Counted from the first letter of the stretch, positions 36,972 through 46,725 are shown. The stretch is DNA of 64,000 nt from Pseudorhodobacter sp. E13 (GCF_003991405.1 NZ_RPEN01000149.1:1-64000), one strand, 5' to 3'. Translations and numbers: made by a program. The notes: generated from the letters alone by a model not told the origin.

Positions 36972-37574
36972 CTATCCAAAGGCCAGCGCCGCTGCAATCG
37001 CCCACATGGTCGCCCCGACGATCACCTCCAGCACGACCCAAGACCGTGGCCGCGCCATCACCGGGGCCAGCAGCCGCGCGCCAAAGCCAAGCGCGGTGAA
37101 AAAGCTGGCCGAGGCCGCAATCGCGCCCGCGCCAAAGGCCACAGCATAAGGCGCGTATTGCGCCGAGATTGCCCCCACCAGCACCACCGTATCCAGATAG
37201 ACATGCGGGTTTGCCCATGTCAGCACAAGGCAGGTCAGGATCACCCGCCGCAGCGCCACCGGGGCGGCAGCGGTTGGCACCAGCGCCGCACCGCCCTGCC
37301 ACGCCGCGCGGAAGCGCAGCGCGCCATAGACCAGCAAAAACGCCACCCCCGCCCAAAGCATCGCATCCCCCAGCCACGGCACCCGCTGCGAAACCGTGCC
37401 AAAGCCCGCCACGCCTGCGCTCATCAACACCGCGTCCGAGGCGGCGCAGACCAGCACCACCCAGCCGACATGCTCGCGCCGGATGCCTTGGCGCAGCACA
37501 AAGGCGTTTTGCGCACCAATCGCCGCGATCAGGCTAAAGCTGACCAGATAGCCCGCGACCAAAGCCTCAAGCAT
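36972..37574 (-). CDS. LysE/ArgO family amino-acid exporter
   Basis: The 200-residue protein has six helices. FSLIAAIGAQNAFVLRQGIRREHV is the LysE/ArgO signature and LVLTWANPHVYLDTVVLVG the second conserved block. ArgO exports arginine and related basic amino acids. The gene overlaps the ACT gene by 8 bases and is divergent from a regulator of the ArgP family, the activator of argO in other bacteria, so export of arginine or lysine under ArgP control is likely. Confidence 0.93.
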   Translation of the reverse strand: MLEALVAGYLVSFSLIAAIGAQNAFVLRQGIRREHVGWVVLVCAASDAVLMSAGVAGFGTVSQRVPWLGDAMLWAGVAFLLVYGALRFRAAWQGGAALVPTAAAPVALRRVILTCLVLTWANPHVYLDTVVLVGAISAQYAPYAVAFGAGAIAASASFFTALGFGARLLAPVMARPRSWVVLEVIVGATMWAIAAALAFG

Positions 37575-37953
37575 CTGACAGACCTTTCAGAATCGCCATC
37601 GCCTCATGCCGCCGCAGCCATCGCACGAAAATATGGTCGTGATGATAGCCTGCGATGACATTGGCGCTGATCCCTGCTGCGGCCAATGCCTGCGCGATGG
37701 CCGCCGTCAGGCCCACCGCTTGCAAATCGGAATGCACCGCAAGGCTGATCCGCGCCCAGCCGGGCTGATGCGCCACGCCTGCGGCCTGCAAGGCGGCCAC
37801 CGGAGCAACCACGGTCAGCCCTTCCGCCTCGGCCACAGTGGCAAAGGCCCCCGGCACGCTTTGCCCTTGGCTCAGGCCAAAGCCATATTCCTCGGGTGCC
37901 AAGCCCGGCACCATGCTGCGCAGCAATTGCGCCAAATCTGAAATCGCGGCCAT
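37567..37953 (-). CDS. ACT domain-containing protein
   Basis: The 128-residue protein has tandem ACT-like halves: GFGLSQGQSVPGAFATVAEAEGLTVVAPV and WARISLAVHSDLQAVGLTAAIAQALAAAGISANVIAGYHHDHIFV. The second ends in the fixed FV-RWLRR-HEAM pattern of the DUF2241-type ACT family. Such proteins bind amino acids, here perhaps the lysE substrate. Its end overlaps the lysE start by 8 bases, so the two proteins are coupled; it is the first gene in the divergent region with argP. Confidence 0.85.
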   Translation of the reverse strand: MAAISDLAQLLRSMVPGLAPEEYGFGLSQGQSVPGAFATVAEAEGLTVVAPVAALQAAGVAHQPGWARISLAVHSDLQAVGLTAAIAQALAAAGISANVIAGYHHDHIFVRWLRRHEAMAILKGLSDA

Positions 37954-38039
37954 CGGTGCCTCCCCTATCCGGGCTTGACCTAGCGCGGAAAGCCTGCCCC
38001 TATCAAATTAATCTTTCTGCGTTTTCATTAGGGTTGCTA

Positions 38040-38921
38040 ATGTTTGACTATGCCCAGCTTGCCGCCCTTGCCGCGATCCATCGGCGCGGCTCTTTTGATC
38101 TGGCGGCGGCGGCGCTGTCGGTCACGCCTTCGGCCATCTCGCAACGGCTCAAGGCGCTGGAGGAACGCTTTGGCACCCTGCTGATCCGGCGCGGGCAGCC
38201 GTGCAGTGCAACCGAACCGGGGCTGCGGCTGATCCGTCATTTTGAAGAGGTGATGCTGCTGGAATCTACCCTTGCCGATGATCTGCCCGAAGGGCCGGGC
38301 CAAACCACGATCCGCATCGCGGTGAATGCCGACAGCCTTGCCACATGGGTTTTGCCGGCATTGGCATCGACCGAAGGGATGCTGTTCGATCTGGTGATCG
38401 ACGACCAAGATCACAGCCAGGACCGTCTGCGCAACGGCGAGGTTTCGGCCGCCATCACCAGCCACGCAGGCCCGTTGCAAGGCTGTGATACCCTGCCCTT
38501 GGGGGCGCTGCGCTACCGGGCTACGGCCTCGCCTGCCTATCTGGCCCGCTGGATGCCGCAAGGGGCCACGCGCGCAGCCCTTGCCCAAGCGCCCGCGCTG
38601 ACCTTTTCCGACAAGGACCGCTTGCAACGCGATTGGGTGGCCCGCCATCTGGGTGAAAAGCCCCCGGCCCGCTTTGCCTTTCCCACCCATCGCATCGCGT
38701 CCAGTCAAGGCTTTGTCGAGGCGGCCCTGTTGGGCCTTGGCTGGGGCATGAACCCCGAACCGCTGATCGCGGGCCATATCGCCGCCGGTCGCTTGGCCGA
38801 ACTTGCGCCCGAAACCCCGCTGGATGTGCCGCTTTATTGGCAATTCACCCGGTTGACAGCGGCGGCGATTGCACCCCTGACCGAAGCCATCACCCGCAGC
38901 GCGCGCGATCACCTTTTGTAA
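38040..38921 (+). CDS. argP: LysR family regulator ArgP
   Basis: The 293-residue protein has an N-terminal winged helix (QLAALAAIHRRGSFDLAAAALSVTPSAISQRLKALEERFGTLLI) and a LysR effector domain. The helix and following RGQPCSATEPG are diagnostic of ArgP/IciA, which senses lysine and arginine and activates argO. It is separated from the ACT gene by 86 bases, in which both promoters must lie. The ATG at 38040 fits the family start MFDYAQLAAL. Confidence 0.92.
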   Translation: MFDYAQLAALAAIHRRGSFDLAAAALSVTPSAISQRLKALEERFGTLLIRRGQPCSATEPGLRLIRHFEEVMLLESTLADDLPEGPGQTTIRIAVNADSLATWVLPALASTEGMLFDLVIDDQDHSQDRLRNGEVSAAITSHAGPLQGCDTLPLGALRYRATASPAYLARWMPQGATRAALAQAPALTFSDKDRLQRDWVARHLGEKPPARFAFPTHRIASSQGFVEAALLGLGWGMNPEPLIAGHIAAGRLAELAPETPLDVPLYWQFTRLTAAAIAPLTEAITRSARDHLL

Positions 38922-39003
38922 CCTTGGTTGCAGGCGGCGGCTTGCCCATTGCCCAAGCCTGCATTTCCTGTTCCCTTGCCGCAACCTGCTGACAGGAGCC
39001 TTG

Positions 39004-40143
39004 ATGAGACGCCTCAGAACCCCTCGCCGTGCGGTTGCCGCAATGTTCATCCTGAATGGTGCGCTGCTGGGCATCTGGGCCTCGCGCATCCCGGCGATTT
39101 CGGAATTTCATGCGCTGTCGCCCAATCTGCTGGGGCTGCTTTTGCTTTGCCTTGCGGCGGGGGCGATAATCTCTTTCCCGCTGGCGGGGCGGATGGTGGA
39201 CCGTTTCGGCGCGGCCCCGGTGACGCGGATCATCGCGCTGGCCTATTGCGCGGCCCTTGTTGCGCTTGGGCTTGCGCCCAGTTTGGCGCTGCTGGCCGTG
39301 GCGCTGTTCTTGTTCGGCATGGCGCATGGGTCAATGGATGTGGCGATGAACGTCTGGGCCGCTGAGGTGGAAAAAGCGGCGGGCCGCCCGATCATGGCCT
39401 CCTTTCATGCGATGTTCAGCCTTGGCGCGGGCGTGGCCGCCGCCTGCGGCTATATCGCGATCAGGACGGGCCTGTCGGTGCCTGCCCATTTCGCGCTGGC
39501 AAGCCTGCCCTTGGGGGCCATCACCCTTGCCATTGCCTCTGGCGCTTGGGCCTCGGCGCGCAGCGCGGCTTCGGGGGGCAGCCTTTTTGCCTTTCCGCGT
39601 GGCGCGCTGGTCTTTGTGGGGCTGATCGCTTTTGCCGCCGCAATGGGCGAAGGGGCGGTGGCCGATTGGGGCGCGGTTTACCTTTACCGCAGTCTTGGCA
39701 TCACCGAGGCGCTGGCCACGCTTGGCTATTCCACCTTTTCCGTGGCGATTTTTGTGATGCGGATGCTCGGCGACCGGGTGATCCGCCGCTTTGGCGCCGA
39801 TAAAACCGCCCGCGCCTCGGGGGTTGCGGCCTTTCTGGGTGTGCTTTGCGTAGCGTCGGCCATGGGCATCACACAGGCATTGCTGGGCTTTGCGCTGATG
39901 GGGCTGGGCTATGCCGTGCTGTTCCCACTGGCCTTTTCCCGCGCGGCGGCCGACCCGAACATGACACCGGGCCGCGCCATCGCCTCGGTCGCGACGCTGG
40001 GCTATGGCGGCTTGCTGCTGGGCCCGCCCGTCATCGGCTTTCTGGCCGAGATGACCTCACTGCGGCTGGCGCTGCTGGTGCTGGCGGCGCTGGCCTTGCT
40101 GATCACCGCCTTCGCCACACATCTGCGCAAACCAGACGCCTGA
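39004..40143 (+). CDS. Major facilitator superfamily transporter (YbjJ-like)
   Basis: The 379-residue protein has twelve helices and the opening MFILNGALLGIWASRIPAISEFHALSP typical of the YbjJ/FucP-like MFS branch, with FGMAHGSMDVAMNVWAAEVEK and MASFHAMFSLGAGVAAA as second markers. The substrate is unknown. The ATG at 39004 has AGGAG upstream; a TTG one codon before is also in frame but lies closer to the ribosome site. It follows argP on the same strand after 82 bases. Confidence 0.88.
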   Translation: MRRLRTPRRAVAAMFILNGALLGIWASRIPAISEFHALSPNLLGLLLLCLAAGAIISFPLAGRMVDRFGAAPVTRIIALAYCAALVALGLAPSLALLAVALFLFGMAHGSMDVAMNVWAAEVEKAAGRPIMASFHAMFSLGAGVAAACGYIAIRTGLSVPAHFALASLPLGAITLAIASGAWASARSAASGGSLFAFPRGALVFVGLIAFAAAMGEGAVADWGAVYLYRSLGITEALATLGYSTFSVAIFVMRMLGDRVIRRFGADKTARASGVAAFLGVLCVASAMGITQALLGFALMGLGYAVLFPLAFSRAAADPNMTPGRAIASVATLGYGGLLLGPPVIGFLAEMTSLRLALLVLAALALLITAFATHLRKPDA

Positions 40144-40153
40144 ACAGCGCATG

Positions 40154-40187
40154 AAAAAGCCCCCGATCACGCGGACCGGGGGCCTTT
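40154..40187. terminator. Bidirectional rho-independent terminator
   Basis: GCCCCCG (40159-40165) pairs with CGGGGGC (40177-40183), flanked by an A tract on one side and TTT on the other. It lies between the convergent MFS gene and the YebC gene and can serve both. Confidence 0.75.
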
Positions 40188-40204
40188 GGCCGAACGCCTA
40201 GCGC

Positions 40205-40945
40205 TTAAAGCTGCGCGGCGACATCCTCGGGAATGTCGAAGTTATGCGTGACGTCCTGCACGTCATCATCTTCTTCCAGCATATCAATCAGCTTCATCAG
40301 CTTTTGCGCAGTGTCCAGATCAACCTCGGTCAGAACCTGCGGCTTCCAGATCAGCTTGGATTCGCTCGACTCGCCCAGCGCCTTTTCCAGCGCGTCCGAC
40401 ACATCGTTCAACTGCTCCATCGCGCAATAGATCCAATGGCCTTCATCATCCGATTCCACATCATCCGCGCCCGCGTCCAGCGCGGCCATCATCACCGTAT
40501 CGGCATCACCTGCCTCCACGGGATAGGAAATCTCGCCCACACGGTCAAAACCATGGCTGACCGAACCGGTCTGCCCAAGGTTGCCACCGCATTTGGTGAA
40601 ATAGCTGCGCACATTGCTGGCGGTGCGGTTCAGGTTATCGGTCATCGCCTCAACGATGATGGCAATCCCCGCGGGCCCGTAACCTTCATAGCGGATTTCG
40701 GTATAATCCGCCGCATCGCCGCCTTGCGACTTCTTGATCGCGCGGTCGATCACATCCTTGGGCATCGACAGCGATTTCGCGGCCTTTACGGCAAGGCGCA
40801 GACGCGGGTTCTTGTCGGGATCCGGGTCGCCCATCTTGGCTGCCACGGTAATTTCCTTGGACAGCTTGGAAAACATTTTAGAGCGAATCTTGTCCTGCTT
40901 GCCCTTGCGGTGCTGGATGTTCGCCCATTTTGAATGGCCTGCCAT
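40205..40945 (-). CDS. yebC: YebC/PmpR family transcriptional regulator (DUF28)
   Basis: The 246-residue protein begins [21 protein letters not shown] and contains [24 protein letters not shown], both invariant in YebC. Family members regulate transcription or translation, including relief of ribosome stalling at proline tracts. The three-domain length is standard. In many bacteria it lies near ruvC; here it is far from the ruvB at the window end. The terminator described above follows. Confidence 0.96.
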   Translation of the reverse strand: MAGHSKWANIQHRKGKQDKIRSKMFSKLSKEITVAAKMGDPDPDKNPRLRLAVKAAKSLSMPKDVIDRAIKKSQGGDAADYTEIRYEGYGPAGIAIIVEAMTDNLNRTASNVRSYFTKCGGNLGQTGSVSHGFDRVGEISYPVEAGDADTVMMAALDAGADDVESDDEGHWIYCAMEQLNDVSDALEKALGESSESKLIWKPQVLTEVDLDTAQKLMKLIDMLEEDDDVQDVTHNFDIPEDVAAQL

Positions 40946-41044
40946 GAACCCGGTCTCCGGTGTGTGAAATCTCTGTGTCTGCCCTATACACAAGCGCGGG
41001 GCGTATCCGCAACCCCGCGGCCCTTGCGCATAAGGCGAATGCCG

Positions 41045-41401
41045 CTATTCCTTGGGGGCAGGCGGCGGCGAGACGAAGCGATAGCTGCGGCCTGCCGTAT
41101 CGGTCAGCGTCACCTCGGCCATGGGGGCCAGCGCGCCTTCGGCCCCCAAGGCGCCAAAGGCCCCTTCCACCACACGGCGCAGCAGGTTGGGGTTTTGCAC
41201 CAGATCAACGCGGTAACTCAGCCCCGCGCCGCAACCCGGCATCTCGCCCGCGCCAATCGGGGCTTTGCAACTGCTGCCATCCGACATCACCACCGTCAAC
41301 TGATCGGCGCTTAGCCGGGCGGCTTGCGGCACGGGCTGCGCCACCCCGCACCCCAACAACAGCAACACCGGCGCAAAGCGAAACAAGGTCATTTTCAGCA
41401 T
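41045..41401 (-). CDS. Small lipoprotein of unknown function
   Basis: The 118-residue protein has a lipoprotein signal peptide with lipobox LLLLGC (Cys18). The mature part has two cysteines within CKAPIGAGEMPGC, which could form a disulfide in the periplasm, and a GALAPMAEVTLTDTAGRSYRF segment. I cannot assign a family. It begins 2 bases after the SLC13 stop on the same strand, so is probably translated from the same message; a role at the envelope for that transporter is a guess. Confidence 0.65.
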   Translation of the reverse strand: MLKMTLFRFAPVLLLLGCGVAQPVPQAARLSADQLTVVMSDGSSCKAPIGAGEMPGCGAGLSYRVDLVQNPNLLRRVVEGAFGALGAEGALAPMAEVTLTDTAGRSYRFVSPPPAPKE

Positions 41402-41403
41402 CC

Positions 41404-43182
41404 TCAGAAAGGGAAGAACAAGGGGATAGACATGCTCATCACCCCCATCATCAACAGGTTCAGCGGCAAACCGATGCGCAGGAAATCGGTGAAGCGATAG
41501 CCCCCCGGCCCATAGACCAGCGTATTGGTCTGATAGCCGATGGGCGTGGCGAAACTGGCCGAGGCGCCAAACATCACCGCGACAACCAAGGGCCGCGGGT
41601 CCACCCCCAAAGAGGTTCCCAAGCCAATCGCAATGGGCGTCAGGATCACCGCAACCGCGTTGTTCGACACCATTTCCGTCAGCACCGAGGCCAGACTGTA
41701 AACCGCAAAGATCAGCACGAAAGGCGGCAAGCCCAACATATAAGGCGCAATCGCATTCACCACGAGCCGCACCGCGCCGGAATGGTCCAGCCCCATACCC
41801 ACCGCCAGCATCGCGAAAATCAACGCCAGCAAACGGCCTTCGATGAAGGCAAAGGCCTCATCCGCGTCGATGCAGCGGGTGACAAGCACAATCGCCACCC
41901 CGATCAAGGACAAGATCACAATCGGGGCCACGTTCAGCGCCGACAGGCCCACCACGCCCGCCAGCACCGCAATCACAAGCGGCGCATGTTTACGGCGGAA
42001 GGCGCGTTCGGAGGGCTGCGAAATATCCACCAGATCGACATCCACGGCGAGGCGCTGAATATCGGCCCCCGCCCCCTCCAGCAGCAGCGTATCCCCGACC
42101 TGCACCACCAGATCATCCAACTGCCGCCCGATGTTCTGGTTCCGGCGATGCACCGCCAGCACATAAACGCCATAGCGCCGCCGCAACCGCATCGACCCAA
42201 GCGAGCGGCCAACCATCTGGCAACCGGGGGTGATCAGCACCTCCACCGTTTCGGTCTGGACCGAGGACAGCTTGTCGACCTGCCGCAAATCCTTGCTATC
42301 CTTCAGGGCCAAGACCTCGGACATCGGTGTGCGCAGAACCACGCGGTCGCCTGCCTTCAACTCCACCCCCGCCAGCGCGCGGCGCAAACTGGCATCGCCG
42401 CGCAACACGTCGATCACCCGCATGCTGTCGCGTTTGAACAGGTCGACATCCATCACCTTCTGGCCGATCAGCGCCGATTCCTCGGGCACAGCAACCTCGG
42501 TGAAAAACTTCATCTTTGACCGGTCGCCCAACAGCATCCCCATGCTTTCGCGGTCCGGCAGCGCCTTGCGCGCAAACAGAAACAGGTAAAGCACGCCCAC
42601 CGCTGACATCAGCAGCCCCAAGCCGGAAATGTCGAAAATGCCAAAGGGTTCCATGCCCATATCGCGGGCCACGCCATCAACCAGCAAGTTGGTCGAGGTG
42701 CCGATCAGGGTGATCGTGCCCCCGAAAATCGCCAGATAAGACAGTGGAATCATCACCTTGGAGGCCGAGAGTTTCAACTGCTTGGCCAGTTGCATGAACA
42801 CCGGAATCATCACGACCACAATCGGCGTGTTGTTCATGAAAGCCGACATCAGCACGATGGTCACCGTCAACGCGGCCAAGGTGATGACAGGGCGGGCCTC
42901 GACATTGCGCACGGCAAGGCGCGTCACCCAATCCAGCGCGCCCGTGCGCACCAAGGCCCCCACGATCACGAACATCGCCGCAATCGTCCAAGGCGCATGG
43001 TTCGACAATACCCGCAGCGCATCATCCTGCGGCAAAATCCCCAAGACCAGCATCAAGGCCGCCCCGGCCAGCGCGGTCACCTCTACGGGGAAGACCTCGC
43101 GGATGAACAGCACCAGCATACCCAGCAAAATCGCTATGGCCACATAGGCTTGCAGGGTTTGGCTCAATTCCAGTCCGAACAC
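41404..43182 (-). CDS. SLC13 family permease with two TrkA-C domains
   Basis: The 592-residue protein has the DASS/SLC13 layout: N-terminal helices with AAMFVIVGALVRTGALDWV and MSAFMNNTPIVVVMIPVF (the first SNT-like motif), two central RCK/TrkA-C domains (about 220-395) and a second helical half with MVSNNAVAVILTPIAIGL and GYQTNTLVYGPGGYRFTDF. Such carriers take up sulfate, dicarboxylates or other anions with sodium; TrkA-C domains may gate them. The start is GTG with AAAGGA upstream. A strong inverted repeat lies in the upstream gap. The next gene is a lipoprotein 2 bases downstream. Confidence 0.92.
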   Translation of the reverse strand: MFGLELSQTLQAYVAIAILLGMLVLFIREVFPVEVTALAGAALMLVLGILPQDDALRVLSNHAPWTIAAMFVIVGALVRTGALDWVTRLAVRNVEARPVITLAALTVTIVLMSAFMNNTPIVVVMIPVFMQLAKQLKLSASKVMIPLSYLAIFGGTITLIGTSTNLLVDGVARDMGMEPFGIFDISGLGLLMSAVGVLYLFLFARKALPDRESMGMLLGDRSKMKFFTEVAVPEESALIGQKVMDVDLFKRDSMRVIDVLRGDASLRRALAGVELKAGDRVVLRTPMSEVLALKDSKDLRQVDKLSSVQTETVEVLITPGCQMVGRSLGSMRLRRRYGVYVLAVHRRNQNIGRQLDDLVVQVGDTLLLEGAGADIQRLAVDVDLVDISQPSERAFRRKHAPLVIAVLAGVVGLSALNVAPIVILSLIGVAIVLVTRCIDADEAFAFIEGRLLALIFAMLAVGMGLDHSGAVRLVVNAIAPYMLGLPPFVLIFAVYSLASVLTEMVSNNAVAVILTPIAIGLGTSLGVDPRPLVVAVMFGASASFATPIGYQTNTLVYGPGGYRFTDFLRIGLPLNLLMMGVMSMSIPLFFPF

Positions 43183-43344
43183 GAATGTAGTCCTTTATCT
43201 CGTCATCTGGCAAAGGGGTTGCGCCGTTATTCTGCGGCTGCGAAAGCCCCTTGCGCCCTATCTAGCACCACAGCGGGGTGAACCCATAGGTCAAAACGCG
43301 CGCAGCACCGCAAATAGGAAGAGCGTTGCAGCGGACCTCCCGGC

Positions 43345-43394
43345 GCACGGATGTTTTTCCGCACCCCTGAAATTGCCCGGAAAAACATCGGTGC
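43345..43394. repeat. 17-nt inverted repeat between ymdB and the SLC13 gene
   Basis: The arms at 43345-43361 and 43378-43394 pair in 16 of 17 positions (core GATGTTTTTCCG against CGGAAAAACATC), with a 16-base loop. No T tract follows on either strand. It sits about 165 bases upstream of the SLC13 start and 31 bases past the ymdB stop. Confidence 0.8.
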
Positions 43395-43424
43395 AAGCCA
43401 TGTGCTGGGCACGTTTTCTTTCCG

Positions 43425-44237
43425 CTAGGGCCGCGCCTCTTGTAGCCGCCCGCCGATGCGGATCATCGCCACCTTGGTCGCCCGGCCCGTCTTGTCATCG
43501 GTTTCGACATAGACGCCCGACAGCGTCGCAGGCCCCGCCGCAGGCTCAAACCGTGCCTTGGGCATGCCGGTGATAAAGCGGCGCATGGGTTCCAGCTTTT
43601 CCATCCCGATCACACTGTCATAATCGCCGCACATGCCGGCATCGGTCAGATAGGCGCAGCCTTTTTCCAAAATCTGCGCATCTGCCGTGGGCACATGGGT
43701 ATGGGTGCCCACACAAAGGCTGGCGCGGCCATCGCACCAGTGCCCCATCGCCATCTTCTCAGATGTCGCCTCGCAATGCATATCCACGATGGTGGCGCTG
43801 ACCATGCCGCCCAAGGGATAGGATTTCAGCACCGCCTCCACCGCCGAGAACGGGTCATCAAAGGGGCGCTTCATGAACACCTGACCCAAGGCCTGCACCA
43901 CCAGCACCTTGCGCCCGCCGCGCGCCTCAAACACCCGCGCGCCTTTGCCCGGTGCCCCTTTGGCATAGTTCAGCGGGCGGATCAGGCGCGGCTCGGCTTC
44001 AATGAATTGCAGCATGTCTTTCTGGTCAAACGCATGGTCGCCCAGCGTCACGCAATCGGCCCCGGCATCCAGAATGCCCTTGGCATGCGCCCCGGTCAGC
44101 CCCATGCCGCCGCTGGCATTCTCGCCATTGACCACGACGAAATCCAGCTTCCACTCATCGCGCAGACCCGGCAACCGCTCGGTAATCGCGGCCCGGCCAG
44201 CACGGCCCATCACATCGCCCAGAAAGAGTATTTTCAT
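43425..44237 (-). CDS. ymdB: YmdB family metallophosphoesterase
   Basis: The 270-residue protein has the calcineurin-like fold of YmdB: MKILFLGDVMGRAGRAAI, VVVNGENASGGMGLTG, GDHAFDQKD, and the metal-binding TIVDMHCEATSEKMAMGHWCDGRASLCVGTHTHVPTADAQIL. In Bacillus subtilis YmdB is a phosphodiesterase that affects biofilm and sporulation gene expression; other homologues cleave cyclic 2',3' nucleotides. The ATG at 44237 gives the usual N terminus. It is divergent from the DEXH helicase gene; start codons are 85 bases apart. Confidence 0.94.
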   Translation of the reverse strand: MKILFLGDVMGRAGRAAITERLPGLRDEWKLDFVVVNGENASGGMGLTGAHAKGILDAGADCVTLGDHAFDQKDMLQFIEAEPRLIRPLNYAKGAPGKGARVFEARGGRKVLVVQALGQVFMKRPFDDPFSAVEAVLKSYPLGGMVSATIVDMHCEATSEKMAMGHWCDGRASLCVGTHTHVPTADAQILEKGCAYLTDAGMCGDYDSVIGMEKLEPMRRFITGMPKARFEPAAGPATLSGVYVETDDKTGRATKVAMIRIGGRLQEARP

Positions 44238-44322
44238 GCCATATCGCATAGGCGGCGGCGGGGCCAAGGGCAAGAGCAAACAAGCCCTTTGCTTGCCCCA
44301 ATCAGCGCCCTATCTTGGCGGG

Positions 44323-46725
44323 ATGATGCTTCCCGCCCCCCTTCTCCACTGGTTCGACAGCCGCGGCTGGTCGCTGCACCCGCACCAAGAGGCGATGCTC
44401 AGCGCGGCGGGTCAACCCGCCACCCTGCTCATCGCGCCGACAGGCGGCGGCAAAACCCTTGCCGGATTTCTACCAACCTTGGCCGAATTGGGGGCAAAAC
44501 CGGGGCCGGGCTTGCACACGCTCTACATTTCGCCGCTCAAGGCGCTGGCCGCCGATATCCGCCGCAACCTCTCCACCCCGATCGAAGGGGCGGGGCTGGC
44601 GATCCGGGTCGAGGACCGCACAGGCGATACCACCTACACCCAGCGCCGCCGCCAACGCGCCGACCCGCCGCATATTCTGCTGACAACACCGGAAAGCCTT
44701 GCGCTGCTGCTGAGCTATGAGGACGCGCCGCGCATCTTTGCGGGCCTGCAACGGGTGATCGTGGATGAAATTCATGCGCTGGCCGAAAGCAAGCGCGGCG
44801 ATCAGTTGATGCTGCAACTCGCCCGCCTGCAAACCCTTGCCCCCGGTCTGCGCCGCGTCGGCCTGTCCGCCACAGTTGAGGACCCGCCCGCGCTGGCCCA
44901 GTTCCTTGCGCCCACGGGCTGCGACATCCTGACCGCCGATCCGGGGCCAGAGCCTGACATCCAGATGCTGCACACCGCCGAGCCCCCCCCTTGGGCCGGG
45001 GGTGGCGCGCATTACGCCTTGCCCGCCATCCTCAAACAGGTAGAGGCGCATCGCACCACCTTGATCTTTCACAACACAAGGGCGCAAGCGGAACTGTTCT
45101 TTCATGCGCTCTGGTTGCAGAATTCGAACAACCTGCCCATCGGCATCCACCACGGCAGCCTGTCGCGCGAACAGCGCGAACGGGTAGAGGCGGCGATGGT
45201 CGCAGGCAGCCTGCGCGCCATTGTCTGCACCGGCAGCCTTGATCTGGGCATCGACTGGGGTGATGTGGATTTGGTAATACAGGTCGGCGCGCCCAAGAAT
45301 GTCAAACGCCTCGTGCAACGGATCGGGCGCGCGAACCACCGCTATAACGCCCCTTCCAAGGCGCTGCTGGTGCCTGCCAACCGCTTCGAAGTGGTCGAAT
45401 GTGTCGCAGCGTTGGAGGCGGTTCAGGCCCACGCGCTGGATGGAGAGGCGCGCGGCCCCGGCCCTTTGGACGTGCTCTGTCAGCACCTTCTGGCCACGGC
45501 GGCCGCAGGCCCCTTCGACGCCGACCAGCTTTTCACCGAGGTCCGCACAGCCGGCCCCTATGCCACCCTAAGCCGCGCCGATTTCGATGCCTGCCTCGAT
45601 TTCACCGCCACCGGGGGCTATGCCCTGCGCGCCTATGACAAATGGCAACGACTGATGCTGCGCGGCGGCAAATGGGGCTTGCGCGACCCGCGCAGCGCCG
45701 CCGTGATCCGCCAGAACCTTGGCACCATCATCGACACCGAAACCCTGAAAGTGCGGATGAAAAACCGCATGGGCGGCACCCCCTTGGGCGAGGTCGAGGA
45801 AAGCTTTGCCGCCACGCTGACCACCGGTGACACCTTCCTGATCGGCGGCCAGATCGTCCGCTATGAAGGCATCCGGGACCTGACGGTCGAGGTGTCGCGC
45901 AGCCCCGGCAAAACCCCGAAAGTCGCCGTGTTCAACGGCACCAAATTCGCCACCTCGACCCTGCTTGCCGACCGCGTTCTGCGCCTTTTTCAACAAACCG
46001 ACTGGCCCAACCTGCCTGCCCATACCGCCCATTGGCTGGCCCTTCAGCGCCAACACAGCCAATTGCCCGAACCGGGCCGCCTTCTGGTGGAAACCTTCCC
46101 GCATGAAGGGCGCGAATATCTGGTGCTTTACGGCTTTGCTGGCCGCAACGCCCAACAAACCCTCGGCCTCCTCGTCACCAAACGGATGGAGGACGAAGGC
46201 CTCGCCCCCTTGGGCTTCGTCGCCACCGATTACGCCACAATGATCTGGGGGCTGGACCCCGTTCTGACGCCGCACAGCCTGCTGCGGCCTGATAACCTGC
46301 GCGATGGGCTGGAAACCTGGCTTGGTGGCAATGCGGTGATGAAACGCACCTTCCGCAACGCCGCCACCATCGCCGGGCTGATCGAACGCCAAAATCAGGG
46401 CCGCCGCAAATCGGGGCGGCAAGCCACCTTCTCCTCCGATATCCTCTATGACACGCTGCGCCGCTTTGATCCCGATCACCTCTTGCTGCACATCACCCGG
46501 ACCGAGGCGATGCGTGGCATGGTCGATTTTGGCCGCATCGAAGAGATGCTGACCCGCATCAACGACAGCATCGACCTGCGCGCCCTGCCCCGCGTCTCGC
46601 CACTGGCCTTCCCGCTGATGCTGGAACGCGGGCGGGTGCCGGTGGACGGCAAAGCCGTTGAACGCCTGCTAGAGGAGGAGGCCGCAAAACTCATGGCGGA
46701 AATCGGCTTGGCCGACCCTGCCTGA
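44323..46725 (+). CDS. Ligase-associated DNA damage response DEXH helicase (Lhr-like)
   Basis: The 800-residue protein is a superfamily 2 helicase: motif I APTGGGKTLAGFLP, YISPLKALAADIRRNL (Ia), motif II VDEIHALAESKRGDQLMLQL, SATV (III), and helicase motifs in GSLDLGIDWGDVDLVIQVGAPKNVKRLVQRIGRANHR. A C-terminal winged-helix and beta-barrel Lhr core follows (about 390-800). It belongs to the branch found next to ATP-dependent ligase, exonuclease and the PdeM endonuclease. Only PdeM is present here, 248 bases downstream. Tandem ATGs at 44323 and 44326 are both possible starts. Confidence 0.93.
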   Translation: MMLPAPLLHWFDSRGWSLHPHQEAMLSAAGQPATLLIAPTGGGKTLAGFLPTLAELGAKPGPGLHTLYISPLKALAADIRRNLSTPIEGAGLAIRVEDRTGDTTYTQRRRQRADPPHILLTTPESLALLLSYEDAPRIFAGLQRVIVDEIHALAESKRGDQLMLQLARLQTLAPGLRRVGLSATVEDPPALAQFLAPTGCDILTADPGPEPDIQMLHTAEPPPWAGGGAHYALPAILKQVEAHRTTLIFHNTRAQAELFFHALWLQNSNNLPIGIHHGSLSREQRERVEAAMVAGSLRAIVCTGSLDLGIDWGDVDLVIQVGAPKNVKRLVQRIGRANHRYNAPSKALLVPANRFEVVECVAALEAVQAHALDGEARGPGPLDVLCQHLLATAAAGPFDADQLFTEVRTAGPYATLSRADFDACLDFTATGGYALRAYDKWQRLMLRGGKWGLRDPRSAAVIRQNLGTIIDTETLKVRMKNRMGGTPLGEVEESFAATLTTGDTFLIGGQIVRYEGIRDLTVEVSRSPGKTPKVAVFNGTKFATSTLLADRVLRLFQQTDWPNLPAHTAHWLALQRQHSQLPEPGRLLVETFPHEGREYLVLYGFAGRNAQQTLGLLVTKRMEDEGLAPLGFVATDYATMIWGLDPVLTPHSLLRPDNLRDGLETWLGGNAVMKRTFRNAATIAGLIERQNQGRRKSGRQATFSSDILYDTLRRFDPDHLLLHITRTEAMRGMVDFGRIEEMLTRINDSIDLRALPRVSPLAFPLMLERGRVPVDGKAVERLLEEEAAKLMAEIGLADPA

